Shown here: positions 46,416 through 55,577 of the stretch, one piece after another
Layout: every line of letters begins with the position of its first letter
Numbering within the stretch: the stretch's first letter is position 1
From: Acidobacteriota bacterium
GTDB lineage: Bacteria; Acidobacteriota; Thermoanaerobaculia; Gp7-AA8; JAHWKK01
Assembly (NCBI GenBank): GCA_019347945.1
Contig: JAHWKK010000010.1
Span: 1 to 64,000 of the forward strand
Direction of reading: 5' to 3'
DNA: 64,000 nt
The notes under the pieces: model-generated
Told to the model about the DNA's origin: nothing
Seen by the model: only the letters and a program-made list of their open reading frames with translations
Database searches by the model: none
Position numbers and translations under genes: made by a program

Positions 46416-48617
46416 ATGAAGTTTCCCTTCCTCAGAAATGCACCCCCGCCAGCGGCCGTCGTTGAGCCGAATCCCGGCGGGCTCGGAACGTTCGGTGGTG
46501 TATTCACCCCTTCGATACTGACGATCCTCGGCGTCATCATGTATCTACGGTTCGGATGGATTCTGGGAAACGCCGGGCTGACCGGAACGCTCGTGATCGT
46601 GACCCTTTCTACGGCGATCACGTTTCTCACGGCGCTGTCGATCTCCGAGATCGCAACCGACCAGCATGTCCGGGCCGGCGGAGCGTATTACATGATCTCC
46701 CGTGCGCTCGGGGTCGAATCGGGGGGCACGGTCGGAATTCCCCTCTACATCGCGCAGGCGCTCTCGGTCGCTCTCTACACGGTCGGTTTCGCGGAAAGCC
46801 TCAACCGGACATTTCCGGTTCTCGACGCGAAGATCACCGGCGTGATCACGACGATTCTGATCGCGGCGCTGGCGATGAGAAGCGCGCAGGTGGCCATCAA
46901 GGCGCAGTACTTCATCATGGCGGCCATCGCGATTTCCCTCGTATCGCTTTTTCTCGGGGATCCGATCAGCGCGCCGATGACCGAGCCCGTCGTCGACCCT
47001 GCACCTTTCTGGGTTGTCTTCGCGGTTTTCTTTCCGGCCGTCACGGGGATCATGGCCGGCGTCAACATGTCGGGAGACCTGCGGAACCCACGAAAGTCGA
47101 TCCCGACCGGAACGATCGCAGCGGTGATCGTCGGATACGTCATCTACATGGCGATCCCGCTCTACCTTCGCAACAACGCCAGCGCGGAGCTTCTCGTGGC
47201 CGATCCGCTGGTGATGACAAAAATCGCCTTCATTGGAAATGCGATTCTCCTCGGGGTCTGGGGAGCGACGCTCTCGAGTGCGCTCGGCAGCATTCTCGGG
47301 GCGCCGCGAGTCCTGCAGGCGCTTGCACGGGATGGTGTGCTGCCGAACTGGATGGGCTGGCTGGGACGAGGCAGCGGCGCCGGGGACGAGCCGAGAATCG
47401 GAACCGTGTTCACCACGGCGCTCGCACTCGTGGCGGTCTGGCTGGGAGATCTCGACGTGATCGCTCCAGTCCTCACGATGTTCTTTCTGACGACCTACGG
47501 CGTGTTGAACATCACCGCCGGGCTCGAACGATTTCTCCAGAGCCCCTCGTTCCGCCCGACGTTCCGTGTGCACTGGGCGTGGTCACTCCTCGGCGCGCTC
47601 GGTTGTATCAGTGTCATGTTCCTGATCAACCCCGTGGCGACCGTCGTTGCCTTTCTGACCGTGCTGACGATCTATCTCTGGCTCGAAAGGTCGGAGATGA
47701 GCGTTGCATGGGGAGACATTCGCCGCGGGATGTGGCTGACGCTCATTCGGACGGGCCTGATGCGGCTCGAACCGGGAGCAGATCCGAAGACCTGGCGTCC
47801 CCACATTCTCGTACTCTCTGGAGCGCCGTCGAGGCGCTGGCATCTGGTCGATCTCGCCAACTCGCTCTCTCATAACCGCGGGCTGATGACCGTTGCATCG
47901 ATTCTGGATGCCTCGGTTCCTCCGGCGCGCCGGGTCTCGATGGAATCGACGGTGCGCGAGTACCTGCTGGACCGCGGAGTATCGAGTCTCGTCAAGGTGA
48001 TCAGTGCTCCGTCCCCATTCGAGGGCGTCGAGACGCTCATCGAAGCGTATGGCCTCGGCCCGGTCATGCCGAACACGATCATGGTGGGCGGGACCGCCGA
48101 GGAGGCGAAGCATGCCCGATTCTGCGAGATGATCCGGCACGTTCACGAGTCGAAACGCAACATTCTGATCGTCGAGAACACCATCGAAACAGAAGCTCGG
48201 AAGGATGTACGGAGAATCGATGTCTGGTGGGGAGGGTTGCGCTCGAACGGCGGCCTGATGCTGCTGCTGGCTTACCTGCTGAAGACCAGCTTCGAGTGGC
48301 GCGGTTCGCGTGTCGTCCTCAAGATGGCTGCTGCCGATGAGAGCGCCGCGCAATCGGCAAGAGCCAATCTCGAATCTCTCACGACCAGATCGCGCACAGG
48401 AATCGAGTACGAGGTGATCGTGATGAACGGGAAGACCTTCGATGAGATTCTGCAGAGCTCTTCGAAGGACGCCGATCTCGTCTTCATGGGACTTGCAGAG
48501 CCGGGCGACGACTTTCCGGACTACTACGAGCGTACCGTGAAGCGTTCCCGAAGCCTTCCGACGACGGTTTTCGTATTGGCCGCCGAGGATGTCGATTTCG
48601 GCGCAACCTTTCGCTAG
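46416..48617 (+). CDS. Cation-chloride-cotransporter-like APC family permease
   Basis: This 733-residue membrane protein has about 12 helices in the first 430 residues (GTFGGVFTPSILTILGVIMY, YYMISRALGVESGG, GVNMSGDLRNPRKSIPTGT). The C-terminal cytoplasmic domain of about 290 residues contains WRPHILVLSGAPSRR. Together these resemble eukaryotic SLC12 Na-K-Cl cotransporters; bacterial relatives are known but few are characterised. Amino-acid permeases of the same APC fold are the alternative, but they lack such a tail. It follows transketolase by 25 bases. Confidence 0.88.
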   Translation: MKFPFLRNAPPPAAVVEPNPGGLGTFGGVFTPSILTILGVIMYLRFGWILGNAGLTGTLVIVTLSTAITFLTALSISEIATDQHVRAGGAYYMISRALGVESGGTVGIPLYIAQALSVALYTVGFAESLNRTFPVLDAKITGVITTILIAALAMRSAQVAIKAQYFIMAAIAISLVSLFLGDPISAPMTEPVVDPAPFWVVFAVFFPAVTGIMAGVNMSGDLRNPRKSIPTGTIAAVIVGYVIYMAIPLYLRNNASAELLVADPLVMTKIAFIGNAILLGVWGATLSSALGSILGAPRVLQALARDGVLPNWMGWLGRGSGAGDEPRIGTVFTTALALVAVWLGDLDVIAPVLTMFFLTTYGVLNITAGLERFLQSPSFRPTFRVHWAWSLLGALGCISVMFLINPVATVVAFLTVLTIYLWLERSEMSVAWGDIRRGMWLTLIRTGLMRLEPGADPKTWRPHILVLSGAPSRRWHLVDLANSLSHNRGLMTVASILDASVPPARRVSMESTVREYLLDRGVSSLVKVISAPSPFEGVETLIEAYGLGPVMPNTIMVGGTAEEAKHARFCEMIRHVHESKRNILIVENTIETEARKDVRRIDVWWGGLRSNGGLMLLLAYLLKTSFEWRGSRVVLKMAAADESAAQSARANLESLTTRSRTGIEYEVIVMNGKTFDEILQSSSKDADLVFMGLAEPGDDFPDYYERTVKRSRSLPTTVFVLAAEDVDFGATFR

Positions 48618-48669
48618 TCGGTAGAATGGCCAGGCACGGGGTTCGCTCCGCTCGCACGCGCACCCGCTC

Positions 48670-49953
48670 ATGATTCTCTTCACCTCACCGATCGCGATTC
48701 CGGCCTTCCTTTTCTGGCTGATGGTCTTCACGATCGCCGGGCTCATCCTGATCCTCTATTCGACGCTTCACAGGCGGGACCCCGATTACGACATCGACCA
48801 CCCCGAGAGTCTCCGGGACGCCCGTTTTTCGATCACGGGACTGACCCACGGCGCGGCGAAGCGCGGCAACAGGGTGACGCTGCTGCAGGACACTGATTAT
48901 TTCGACGCTCTGATCGAGGCGATCGACGGCGCCCGCGGCTCAGTCAACTTCGAGACGTATCTCTGGGAAGAGGGGAAGGTCTCGGACAGGGTGACCGACG
49001 CTCTTGCACGAAGCGCGAGAAACGGCGTAGACGTCCGCGTGATGCTCGACGGCTCGGGAGGCTCGATCACTCAGGAGCAGAAGCAGCGTCTTCAGGAAGC
49101 CGGAGTCGCACTCACCAGCTATCATCCGTTCAGGCTGAGCAATCTCGGCAAGATCAACAACCGGGATCACCGGAAAATCTGCGTCGTCGACGGTCGAATC
49201 GGTTTCGTGGGAGGCCACTGCTTCACCGACGACTGGATGGAGGGGCGGAAGGGGAAACCGGCGTTCCGCGACATCACCGCCAGGATCGAAGGTCCGGTCG
49301 TTCACGACATCCAGTCGACCTTCAGCGAGAACTGGGTCGAAGAGACCGGAGACGTGTTCATCGGCAATGCTTACTTTCCGGAGCTCGAGAGGGTCGGCGA
49401 GGTCGAAGCGCACGTCACCTGGATCACGCCCGCGGGTATCCCCTCGGCGGTCAAGCTTCTCCATTACCTCGCGATCACCTGTGCGACGAAACGGGTCTGG
49501 ATCCAGAATCCCTACTTTCTTCCGGACCCCGACGGCATCGACGCTCTGATCGAGGCGGTCGACCGTGGCGTGGATGTTCGTGTGATGGTCCCCGCGACCA
49601 AGGTGACCGATCACCCTATCGTGCAGCATGCAGGGCATCATAAATTCGGAGCGATGCTCGACGGCGGGATCCGCATTTTCGAATACGAGCGGACCCTCCT
49701 TCATCAGAAAGTTCTCACGGTCGATGGAACGTGGGCTGCCGTCGGCTCCACGAATTTCGACGATCGCTCATTCGAGATCAACGACGAGATCACGGTCGGA
49801 TTCTGGGACGAAGGTGTGGCGAAGGAGCTCGAGCAGATTTTCGAAAGGGACCTCGAGCACTGCACCGAGATGAATGCCGGGGACTGGCGAAAACGAGGGC
49901 TCGGTCACAAGCTGATCGATGGAACCTTTTTCATCATCAACGAACAGTTGTGA
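48670..49953 (+). CDS. Cardiolipin synthase (phospholipase D family)
   Basis: This 427-residue enzyme joins two phosphatidylglycerols to make cardiolipin. It has an N-terminal membrane helix (about 10-31) and two HKD motifs: H167-R-K169-x4-D174 and H345-Q-K347-x4-D352. The lead-in NRDHRKICVVDG and the closing STNFDDRSFEINDE are typical of ClsA/ClsB enzymes. Only one N-terminal helix is visible (ClsA has two). It is the last gene before the 831-base repeat island. Confidence 0.93.
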   Translation: MILFTSPIAIPAFLFWLMVFTIAGLILILYSTLHRRDPDYDIDHPESLRDARFSITGLTHGAAKRGNRVTLLQDTDYFDALIEAIDGARGSVNFETYLWEEGKVSDRVTDALARSARNGVDVRVMLDGSGGSITQEQKQRLQEAGVALTSYHPFRLSNLGKINNRDHRKICVVDGRIGFVGGHCFTDDWMEGRKGKPAFRDITARIEGPVVHDIQSTFSENWVEETGDVFIGNAYFPELERVGEVEAHVTWITPAGIPSAVKLLHYLAITCATKRVWIQNPYFLPDPDGIDALIEAVDRGVDVRVMVPATKVTDHPIVQHAGHHKFGAMLDGGIRIFEYERTLLHQKVLTVDGTWAAVGSTNFDDRSFEINDEITVGFWDEGVAKELEQIFERDLEHCTEMNAGDWRKRGLGHKLIDGTFFIINEQL

Positions 49954-49956
49954 CAA

Positions 49957-50032
49957 GACAGGATTCAGGAGCCAGGAAACAGGATTCAGGAGACGGAGCT
50001 GAAGAGTGAAGAGTGAAGAGTGAAAGAGGGTT
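49957..50032. repeat. Degenerate octamer repeats, left side of repeat island
   Basis: Repeats of CAGGATTCAGGAG occur at about 49961-49998, then GAAGAGTGAAGAGTGAAGAG at 50003-50032. The first set is the reverse complement of the CTCCTGAATCCTG units at 50440-50625, so the island is bounded by inverted tandem tracts. No gene is seen. Confidence 0.8.
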
Positions 50033-50094
50033 AAAGGGTGAAGTAAATGGGAGAGTAGGGAGGTACGAGGGTGACATCCATTGCCTCCATCGTT

Positions 50095-50204
50095 TCGTCA
50101 TCCTGAGCAATTGACCGGCGCGTCGCGCCGGTGAAGCGGGAATGAAAACCGGAGCCCGCAAAACTCCGCACCCCATACTCAAACCGGCGTCGTCCCGAGC
50201 GGGC
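50095..50204. repeat. 110-bp dispersed repeat, second copy (inverted)
   Basis: This is the gapless reverse-complement match to bases 1-110 (108/110). It contains the conserved hairpin ACCGGCGC / GCGCCGGT (50114-50121, 50125-50132) with loop GTC. Nothing here resembles an IS terminal repeat or transposase. The copies are about 50 kb apart, so a REP/MITE-like non-autonomous element is possible. Confidence 0.9.
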
Positions 50205-50389
50205 GGTCGGGTGGGCAAGCGAGGGACCTTGCAGGGTGGGACATCAGCCCAAGCGAAGCGCTGCAAAAGGTCGAAGTCCACGCAATTTCGTGGTCGTTTC
50301 ATCAGGAGCCGCCGAAGGACGGCGAAGGAGCCCGGGGCGGGTCGTGAATCCCCAGGTAATCCCTTTCGTTCCCTCCATTCACGAGCCCC

Positions 50390-50625
50390 CGGCCAGATTC
50401 TTCGCCGCGCTTCGCCGGCTCAGAATGACGAGTGCTTCGCTCCCGAATCCTGTCTCCTGAATCGTGTCTCCTGAATCCTGTCTTCTGTCTCCTGCCTTCT
50501 GAATCCTGGCTCCTGTCTCCTGAATCCTGTTTTCCTGAATCCTGTCTCCTGCCTCCTGGATCCTCTCCCGTGAATCCTGGCCCCTCAATCCTGGCCCCTC
50601 AATCCTGTATCCTGATTCCTTGACT
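50390..50625. repeat. Right side of repeat island: GATTCTTCGC element and octamer tract
   Basis: Bases 50390-50434 carry the GATTCTTCGC...GCTCAGAATGACGAG element (compare 165-205). Bases 50440-50625 are a long degenerate tandem of 7-8-base units such as GAATCCTG and TCTCCTG, running straight on. The promoter of the rpsA operon must lie after it (50626-50784). I see no gene in 49954-50784. Confidence 0.85.
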
Positions 50626-50784
50626 CGTTTGCAACACGGTCGCTAAACTGCGACGCCTGACGCATTTGTCTCCAGCTGGGACTTCGTGCGCCGGGTTTGT
50701 TCCGATTCGCCCTCGGCTGCGCCCGTGCGGAAGGCGGGCCGAAGATTGCGGACTGGAAACGAAAGGAGGAGGTACCCCCGCGCT

Positions 50785-52647
50785 ATGCCGCCCACTGAAA
50801 AGGTCAAAGACCCGAACGATCATCCGAAGGGAGAAAAGGATCTCGAATCCATCGGAATGGAAGAGCTGCTCGAGATGTACGACGAGAAGCTCGGCGAATT
50901 CAACGAAGGTGAAATCGTCAAGGGAAGGGTCGTTCACGTCAAGCCTACCGAGGTGGTCGTCGACATCGGGTACAAGTCCGAGGGAATCGTTCCGATCGAA
51001 CAAGTCACCGATTACGCGGGAAACGTCAGAGTCAGCCCCGGTTCGCAGCTCGATGTGTTCATCGAAAAACTCGAGCATCCGAGCGGCTACGTGCAACTCT
51101 CACGCGAGAAGGCCGAGCGGGTTCTCGTCTGGGATGAGCTCGAGAAACAGTACAAGGCGGAGGAGACGATCTCCGGCCGGGTTCTCGACCGGGTCAAGGG
51201 GGGCTTGTCGGTCGACGTAGGCGTCAAGGCCTTTCTTCCCGGCTCCCTCGTCGATGTCCGCCCGGTGAAGAATCTCGACAGCCTCAAGGGGAAAGAGCTC
51301 GAGTTTCGCATCATTTCATTCGACAAGCGGCGCTCGAATGTCGTTCTGTCCCGCCGAGCCCTCCTCGAAGAGAAGCACGAGAAGATGAAGAAGGAGACGT
51401 TCGAGCGTCTCGAAGAGGGAGCCAAGATCACCGGCACCGTGAAAAACATCACTGACTACGGAGCCTTCGTCGATCTCGGCGGCGTCGACGGCCTTCTTCA
51501 CATCACCGATGTCTCCTGGGGGCGCGTCAATCATCCCTCCGAATACTTCAACGTCAACGACGTGATCGAGGTGGTCGTTCTCAAGATCGATGAGGAAAAC
51601 GAAAGAGTCTCGCTCGGGTACAAGCAGCGAACCTCGGATCCCTGGCTGGACGTCAGCGATCGCTATCCCATCGGGTCTACCGTCCATGGCAAGGCGGTTT
51701 CGCTGACCGACTACGGAGCCTTCGTCGAGCTCGAAGAAGGCGTCGAGGGACTCGTCCACATCTCCGAGATGTCGTGGACCCGGAGAGTCAAACCCTCGAA
51801 GCTTCTCAATGTCGGTGATGAGATCGATGCCGTAGTCACTGACGTCGACGACGAGAACCGTCGGATTTCACTTTCGCTCAGGGCGCTCGAGACCAATCCG
51901 TGGGACACGATCGAAGAGCGTTACCCGGTCGGTGCAACGATCACCGGAAAGGTCAGAAACCTGACCGACTTCGGGGCATTCGTCGAGGTCGAGGACGGGA
52001 TCGACGGGCTGGTCCACATCTCGGACATGTCATGGACCCGCCGCCTCAAGCACCCCAGTGAAGTCGTAAAGAAGGGAGACGAGGTTACCGCGAAGGTCAC
52101 CGCGGTCGATGCTTCGAGTCAGCGGCTCTCGTTGTCGATCAAGGAGTTCATGCCGAACGAATGGGACGACTACGCTCGCGATCGGAGCATCGGGGACGAA
52201 GTGATTGGAACGATCTCGAAGATCACCGATTTCGGGCTCTTCGTCAAAATGTCCGAGGGAGTCGAAGGTCTGATCCATCTGTCGGAAATTGAACGGACGC
52301 CCTCGGACAATCTGGAAGGGATGTTCAGTCCGGGATCGCCGATCCGGGCACGGCTGATCAAGATGGACTGGGCGGAGAAAAAGATCGGACTTTCGCTCCG
52401 GGACGTCGAACCGCTCAGCGACGACGAGAGAGCAGCCTGGGAGCGTGGAGAGCTCGAGAGTCCCGGCGGTGAGCGAGGCACACCGATCGTTCAGACGCGG
52501 GGCGATGGACTTTCGGAGACCCTCGGCGACTCGGGACTGGCCGCACTCAAGGGAAAGCAACCGTCCGGAGAGCAAGCCGAGGCGCCCGAGGAAGAGGATT
52601 CGGAACAGGGCGATGACGAGTCGGCTGAGGACGACAGCGAAGAATGA
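50785..52647 (+). CDS. rpsA: 30S ribosomal protein S1
   Basis: This 620-residue protein has six S1 (OB-fold) domains, visible as repeated VKNITDYGAFVDLGGVDGLL, VSLTDYGAFVELEEGVEGLV, VRNLTDFGAFVEVEDGIDGL and ISKITDFGLFVKMSEGVEGL after two more divergent N-terminal copies. S1 holds mRNA on the 30S subunit. The C-terminal 70 residues are acidic (EEEDSEQGDDESAEDDSEE). ATG 50785 has GGAGGAGG 12 bases upstream. It starts a long operon running to about 61829. Confidence 0.96.
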   Translation: MPPTEKVKDPNDHPKGEKDLESIGMEELLEMYDEKLGEFNEGEIVKGRVVHVKPTEVVVDIGYKSEGIVPIEQVTDYAGNVRVSPGSQLDVFIEKLEHPSGYVQLSREKAERVLVWDELEKQYKAEETISGRVLDRVKGGLSVDVGVKAFLPGSLVDVRPVKNLDSLKGKELEFRIISFDKRRSNVVLSRRALLEEKHEKMKKETFERLEEGAKITGTVKNITDYGAFVDLGGVDGLLHITDVSWGRVNHPSEYFNVNDVIEVVVLKIDEENERVSLGYKQRTSDPWLDVSDRYPIGSTVHGKAVSLTDYGAFVELEEGVEGLVHISEMSWTRRVKPSKLLNVGDEIDAVVTDVDDENRRISLSLRALETNPWDTIEERYPVGATITGKVRNLTDFGAFVEVEDGIDGLVHISDMSWTRRLKHPSEVVKKGDEVTAKVTAVDASSQRLSLSIKEFMPNEWDDYARDRSIGDEVIGTISKITDFGLFVKMSEGVEGLIHLSEIERTPSDNLEGMFSPGSPIRARLIKMDWAEKKIGLSLRDVEPLSDDERAAWERGELESPGGERGTPIVQTRGDGLSETLGDSGLAALKGKQPSGEQAEAPEEEDSEQGDDESAEDDSEE

Positions 52648-53618
52648 GCTACTCTCCCGAGCACGAATCGGGAGCGCCGGCTCCCATCGAACCGCCGCCG
52701 CGTCCCCAACCGAAGCCGCGGGAGCGTCGCAGGCTCAGTCCCGGCGCGATTCTGGTCTTCGTGGCGAGCCTCGTTTTTCTCGTGGCCGCCATCATCGTCG
52801 CGGTCGCGATCGCTTCGGCATTCGACGGGAAGGCGATCACCCTGCGCAACTCGGTCGCCGTCATTCCCATTGAAGGGGCGATCGTCGATTCGCGCGACAT
52901 CGTCGAAACCCTTCATCGATACCGGGACGACGCCAACATCGAAGCGGTCGTCATCCGGGTGGATTCACCGGGCGGCGCCATCGTGCCCTCCCAGGAGATT
53001 CATGACGAAATCATCAAGTTCCGTGAAGAGAGCGGGAAACCGGTGGTCGCCGCCATGGGAGGAGTTGCTGCGTCGGGCGGCTACTACATTGCCGCAGCCT
53101 GCGATCGGATCATCGCCGGACGCGGGACGGTGACCGGCTCGATCGGGGTCATCACCCAGTGGATGAACATCGGCGGGGTTCTCGACTGGGCGCACGTCGA
53201 GCCGATCACGATTGCCAGCGGCGAGATGAAGGACACGGGATCGCCCTACCGGGATCTCACCGAAGAGGAGCGCGCCTTCTATCAGAGTTTCGTGAACGAA
53301 CTGCTCGATCAGTTCGTAGCCGACGTGGTCCAGGCGAGGAAGCTCGACGAAGCAGAAGTGCGGCGCCTCGCTGATGGCCGCGTTTTCACCGGAGTGACCG
53401 CGAAGGATCTGGAACTGGTCGACGAGCTGGGCAATATCTGGGATGCGATCGACCTCGCTGCTGATCTCGCAAGCGTCGAAGAGCCCAACGTGATCTATCC
53501 GAAGCGATGGGAACCAGGGTTGCTGGACTACCTGTTCGGATCCGATAGCCAACGGACCTCCGTACTGAGCAGACTTGCCGGAGAAACGACATCCCCGTTT
53601 TATTACCGGTGGAAATGA
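52644..53618 (+). CDS. sppA: Signal peptide peptidase SppA
   Basis: This 324-residue membrane serine protease degrades leftover signal peptides. It has a proline-rich cytoplasmic N-terminus, one helix (about 34-58), catalytic S144 (AASGGYY) and probable catalytic K196 (SGEMKDTG). It overlaps the rpsA stop by four bases and its own stop overlaps the next gene. The size fits the short (half-size) SppA form. A region with VIRVDSPGGAIVPSQEIHDE is the substrate groove. Confidence 0.94.
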   Translation: MSYSPEHESGAPAPIEPPPRPQPKPRERRRLSPGAILVFVASLVFLVAAIIVAVAIASAFDGKAITLRNSVAVIPIEGAIVDSRDIVETLHRYRDDANIEAVVIRVDSPGGAIVPSQEIHDEIIKFREESGKPVVAAMGGVAASGGYYIAAACDRIIAGRGTVTGSIGVITQWMNIGGVLDWAHVEPITIASGEMKDTGSPYRDLTEEERAFYQSFVNELLDQFVADVVQARKLDEAEVRRLADGRVFTGVTAKDLELVDELGNIWDAIDLAADLASVEEPNVIYPKRWEPGLLDYLFGSDSQRTSVLSRLAGETTSPFYYRWK

Positions 53619-53953
53619 GTGGGGGCAGAGTGAGCGAGAAAGAGAAGAAACCGGTGCTGACGAAGGCCGACCTCGTCGAGCGAGTCTCGAGGACTGCCGA
53701 TCTTCACAGGCGGAATGCGGAAGAAATCGTCAACGTCTTCCTCGACTCCATCATCGGATCTCTGCGGAGGGGCGAGAAGGTCGAGCTCCGCGGATTCGGC
53801 AGCTTCAGACTCCGGCACCGCAAATCGCGCGTGGGTCGCAATCCGAAGACGGGCGAACGTGTCGACGTACCGCCGAAGATGATTCCGTATTTCAAGGTCG
53901 GCAAGGAGCTGAAGAATCTGATCAACGATGATGATCAGGATACCGACTCCTGA
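53615..53953 (+). CDS. HU/IHF family DNA-binding protein
   Basis: This 112-residue nucleoid protein has the usual helical base (LTKADLVERVSRTADLHRRN) and the DNA-binding arm motif GRNPKTGERVDVPPK. It has a charged N-terminal and a short acidic C-terminal extension (DDDQDTDS). ATG 53615 overlaps the sppA stop (ATGA). The position after rpsA-sppA resembles ihfB, which lies beside rpsA in E. coli, so IHF-beta-like is possible, but HU cannot be excluded. Confidence 0.93.
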   Translation: MSGGRVSEKEKKPVLTKADLVERVSRTADLHRRNAEEIVNVFLDSIIGSLRRGEKVELRGFGSFRLRHRKSRVGRNPKTGERVDVPPKMIPYFKVGKELKNLINDDDQDTDS

Positions 53954-53959
53954 AAACAA

Positions 53960-54448
53960 GTGCGAGTATTGTTCACTCCGTGGAGGTACGAATACTTGAT
54001 CTCTCCCAAAGGAGCCCAGGAGGAGTGCATATTCTGCGTGGCTGCACGCGGAGGTGTCTCCCGGGACACGCTGACGCTGGCCCGCACGGAGAACGCCGTC
54101 GTGATGCTCAACCGCTACCCATACACGAACGGACACGTCATGGTTGCGCCGGCCGAGCACGAGGCACGCCTCTACGATACGGACGAGGCAGTTCTGGGAG
54201 AGCTCATGCGGGTGACCGCACACGCGCAGCGACTGCTCGCGGACCACTATCACTCCGACGGGTTCAACGTGGGAATGAACTTCGGCGAAGCGGCGGGGGC
54301 AGGCGTAGCCGATCACTACCACATCCACATCGTTCCGCGATGGAGCGGCGATTCGAACTTCATGTCGGTGACCGCCGACACCCGGATCGTGCCCGAGGAT
54401 CTGGAAGAGACGTGGGAGCGGCTGGCTCCGGCCTTCGAGTCCTTTTGA
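53960..54448 (+). CDS. HIT family nucleotide hydrolase/phosphorylase
   Basis: This 162-residue protein has the histidine triad H119-Y-H121-I-H123 (HYHIHIVPRW). C23-I-F-C26, at the start of the domain, may bind zinc. The body contains NRYPYTNGHVMVAPAEHE. HIT proteins hydrolyse nucleoside phosphoramidates or Ap4A-like compounds. It starts with GTG seven bases after the HU gene stop. It is most like the Ap4A-phosphorylase branch; the substrate is not certain. Confidence 0.92.
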   Translation: MRVLFTPWRYEYLISPKGAQEECIFCVAARGGVSRDTLTLARTENAVVMLNRYPYTNGHVMVAPAEHEARLYDTDEAVLGELMRVTAHAQRLLADHYHSDGFNVGMNFGEAAGAGVADHYHIHIVPRWSGDSNFMSVTADTRIVPEDLEETWERLAPAFESF

Positions 54449-54467
54449 CGAGAGTGTGGCGCCGGCC

Positions 54468-55577
54468 ATGAAACTCTGTGTCGTCGCGGGTGAAGCCTCC
54501 GGCGATCTCCACGGAGCCGACGCGGTCCGGGAGCTCCGAAAGCTCGATCCCGATCTGGTCGCCTTCGGTATCGGTGGCGATGAGCTCGCGGCCAGCGGTG
54601 TCGAGCTGCTTCATCACGTTCGCGACCTCGCAATCGTCGGTCTGTTCAACGTGATCCGCCATCTTCCGATGTATCGCCGGGTGTTTCGCGAGCTGGTATC
54701 CAGAATCGAGCAGGAGCGACCCGACGCGATTCTTCTCATCGATTTTCCCGACTTCAACCTCCGAATCGCCAGGGCCCTCCAGAAACTCGATATTCCGATC
54801 TTCTACTACATCTCTCCCCAGGTCTGGGCGTGGCGCTCGGGGCGGATCCGGGAAATCGCGCGTACGGTCGATCACATGATGGTCGTGTTTCCCTTCGAAA
54901 AGCTTCTCTATGAAGGAAAGATGAAGGCCACCTGGGTCGGCCATCCGCTGGTGGAACAACTGGAAGATCTCGTTCCAACGCGTCCGCGGCCCCTTCCGGA
55001 GGGGAAGGTGAGGCTCGCGATCCTTCCGGGGAGCCGGCTGATGGAGATCGAGGAGCTCCTTCCGGAGATGATGAGAGCCCTCGATCAGTTCCGTGCCGGG
55101 AGGAAGGTCGAGGCCTTCATCATCAAGGCTCCCACGATCTCGCGAGAACAGCTCGAAGCGGCGGCTCCCGGATGTACGCTGGCAGTGGAGCTGGTCAGCT
55201 CGGAAGGACGAAAGGCCCTCGCATCGGCGGATCTGGCGATCGTCTCATCGGGCACCGCAACACTCGAAGCCGCGATTCTCGGGGTCCCGTGCGTGGTGAT
55301 GTACCGGCTTCCACGACTGACATGGCTGGTCGCGAGGCGGATCGTCAGACTCGAGAACGTCAGCCTGGTCAATATCGTCGCCGGACGCGGTCTGGTACCG
55401 GAACTGCTGCAGCGAGACGCCACCGGAGAGCGGGCCGTTCAGGAGCTGGAACGTCTTCTCGAGCCGGATCAGTGGAAGAAGGTGACCACGGGGCTGCGGA
55501 GCGTCTACGAGAAGCTCGGCGGCGAGCGCCCGGCCGCGAACGTTGCCCGGATCATCATCGAGGAAGCTCGAAAATGA
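54468..55577 (+). CDS. lpxB: Lipid-A-disaccharide synthase LpxB
   Basis: This glycosyltransferase joins UDP-diacylglucosamine and lipid X to form the lipid A disaccharide. The 369-residue protein opens with VAGEASGDLHGADAVR and has YISPQVWAWRSGRIREIA and LAILPGSRLMEIEELLPEM, all LpxB hallmarks. ATG 54468 matches the family start better than the upstream GTG 54456. It overlaps msbA by four bases. LpxB next to MsbA supports lipid A synthesis and export here. Confidence 0.96.
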   Translation: MKLCVVAGEASGDLHGADAVRELRKLDPDLVAFGIGGDELAASGVELLHHVRDLAIVGLFNVIRHLPMYRRVFRELVSRIEQERPDAILLIDFPDFNLRIARALQKLDIPIFYYISPQVWAWRSGRIREIARTVDHMMVVFPFEKLLYEGKMKATWVGHPLVEQLEDLVPTRPRPLPEGKVRLAILPGSRLMEIEELLPEMMRALDQFRAGRKVEAFIIKAPTISREQLEAAAPGCTLAVELVSSEGRKALASADLAIVSSGTATLEAAILGVPCVVMYRLPRLTWLVARRIVRLENVSLVNIVAGRGLVPELLQRDATGERAVQELERLLEPDQWKKVTTGLRSVYEKLGGERPAANVARIIIEEARK

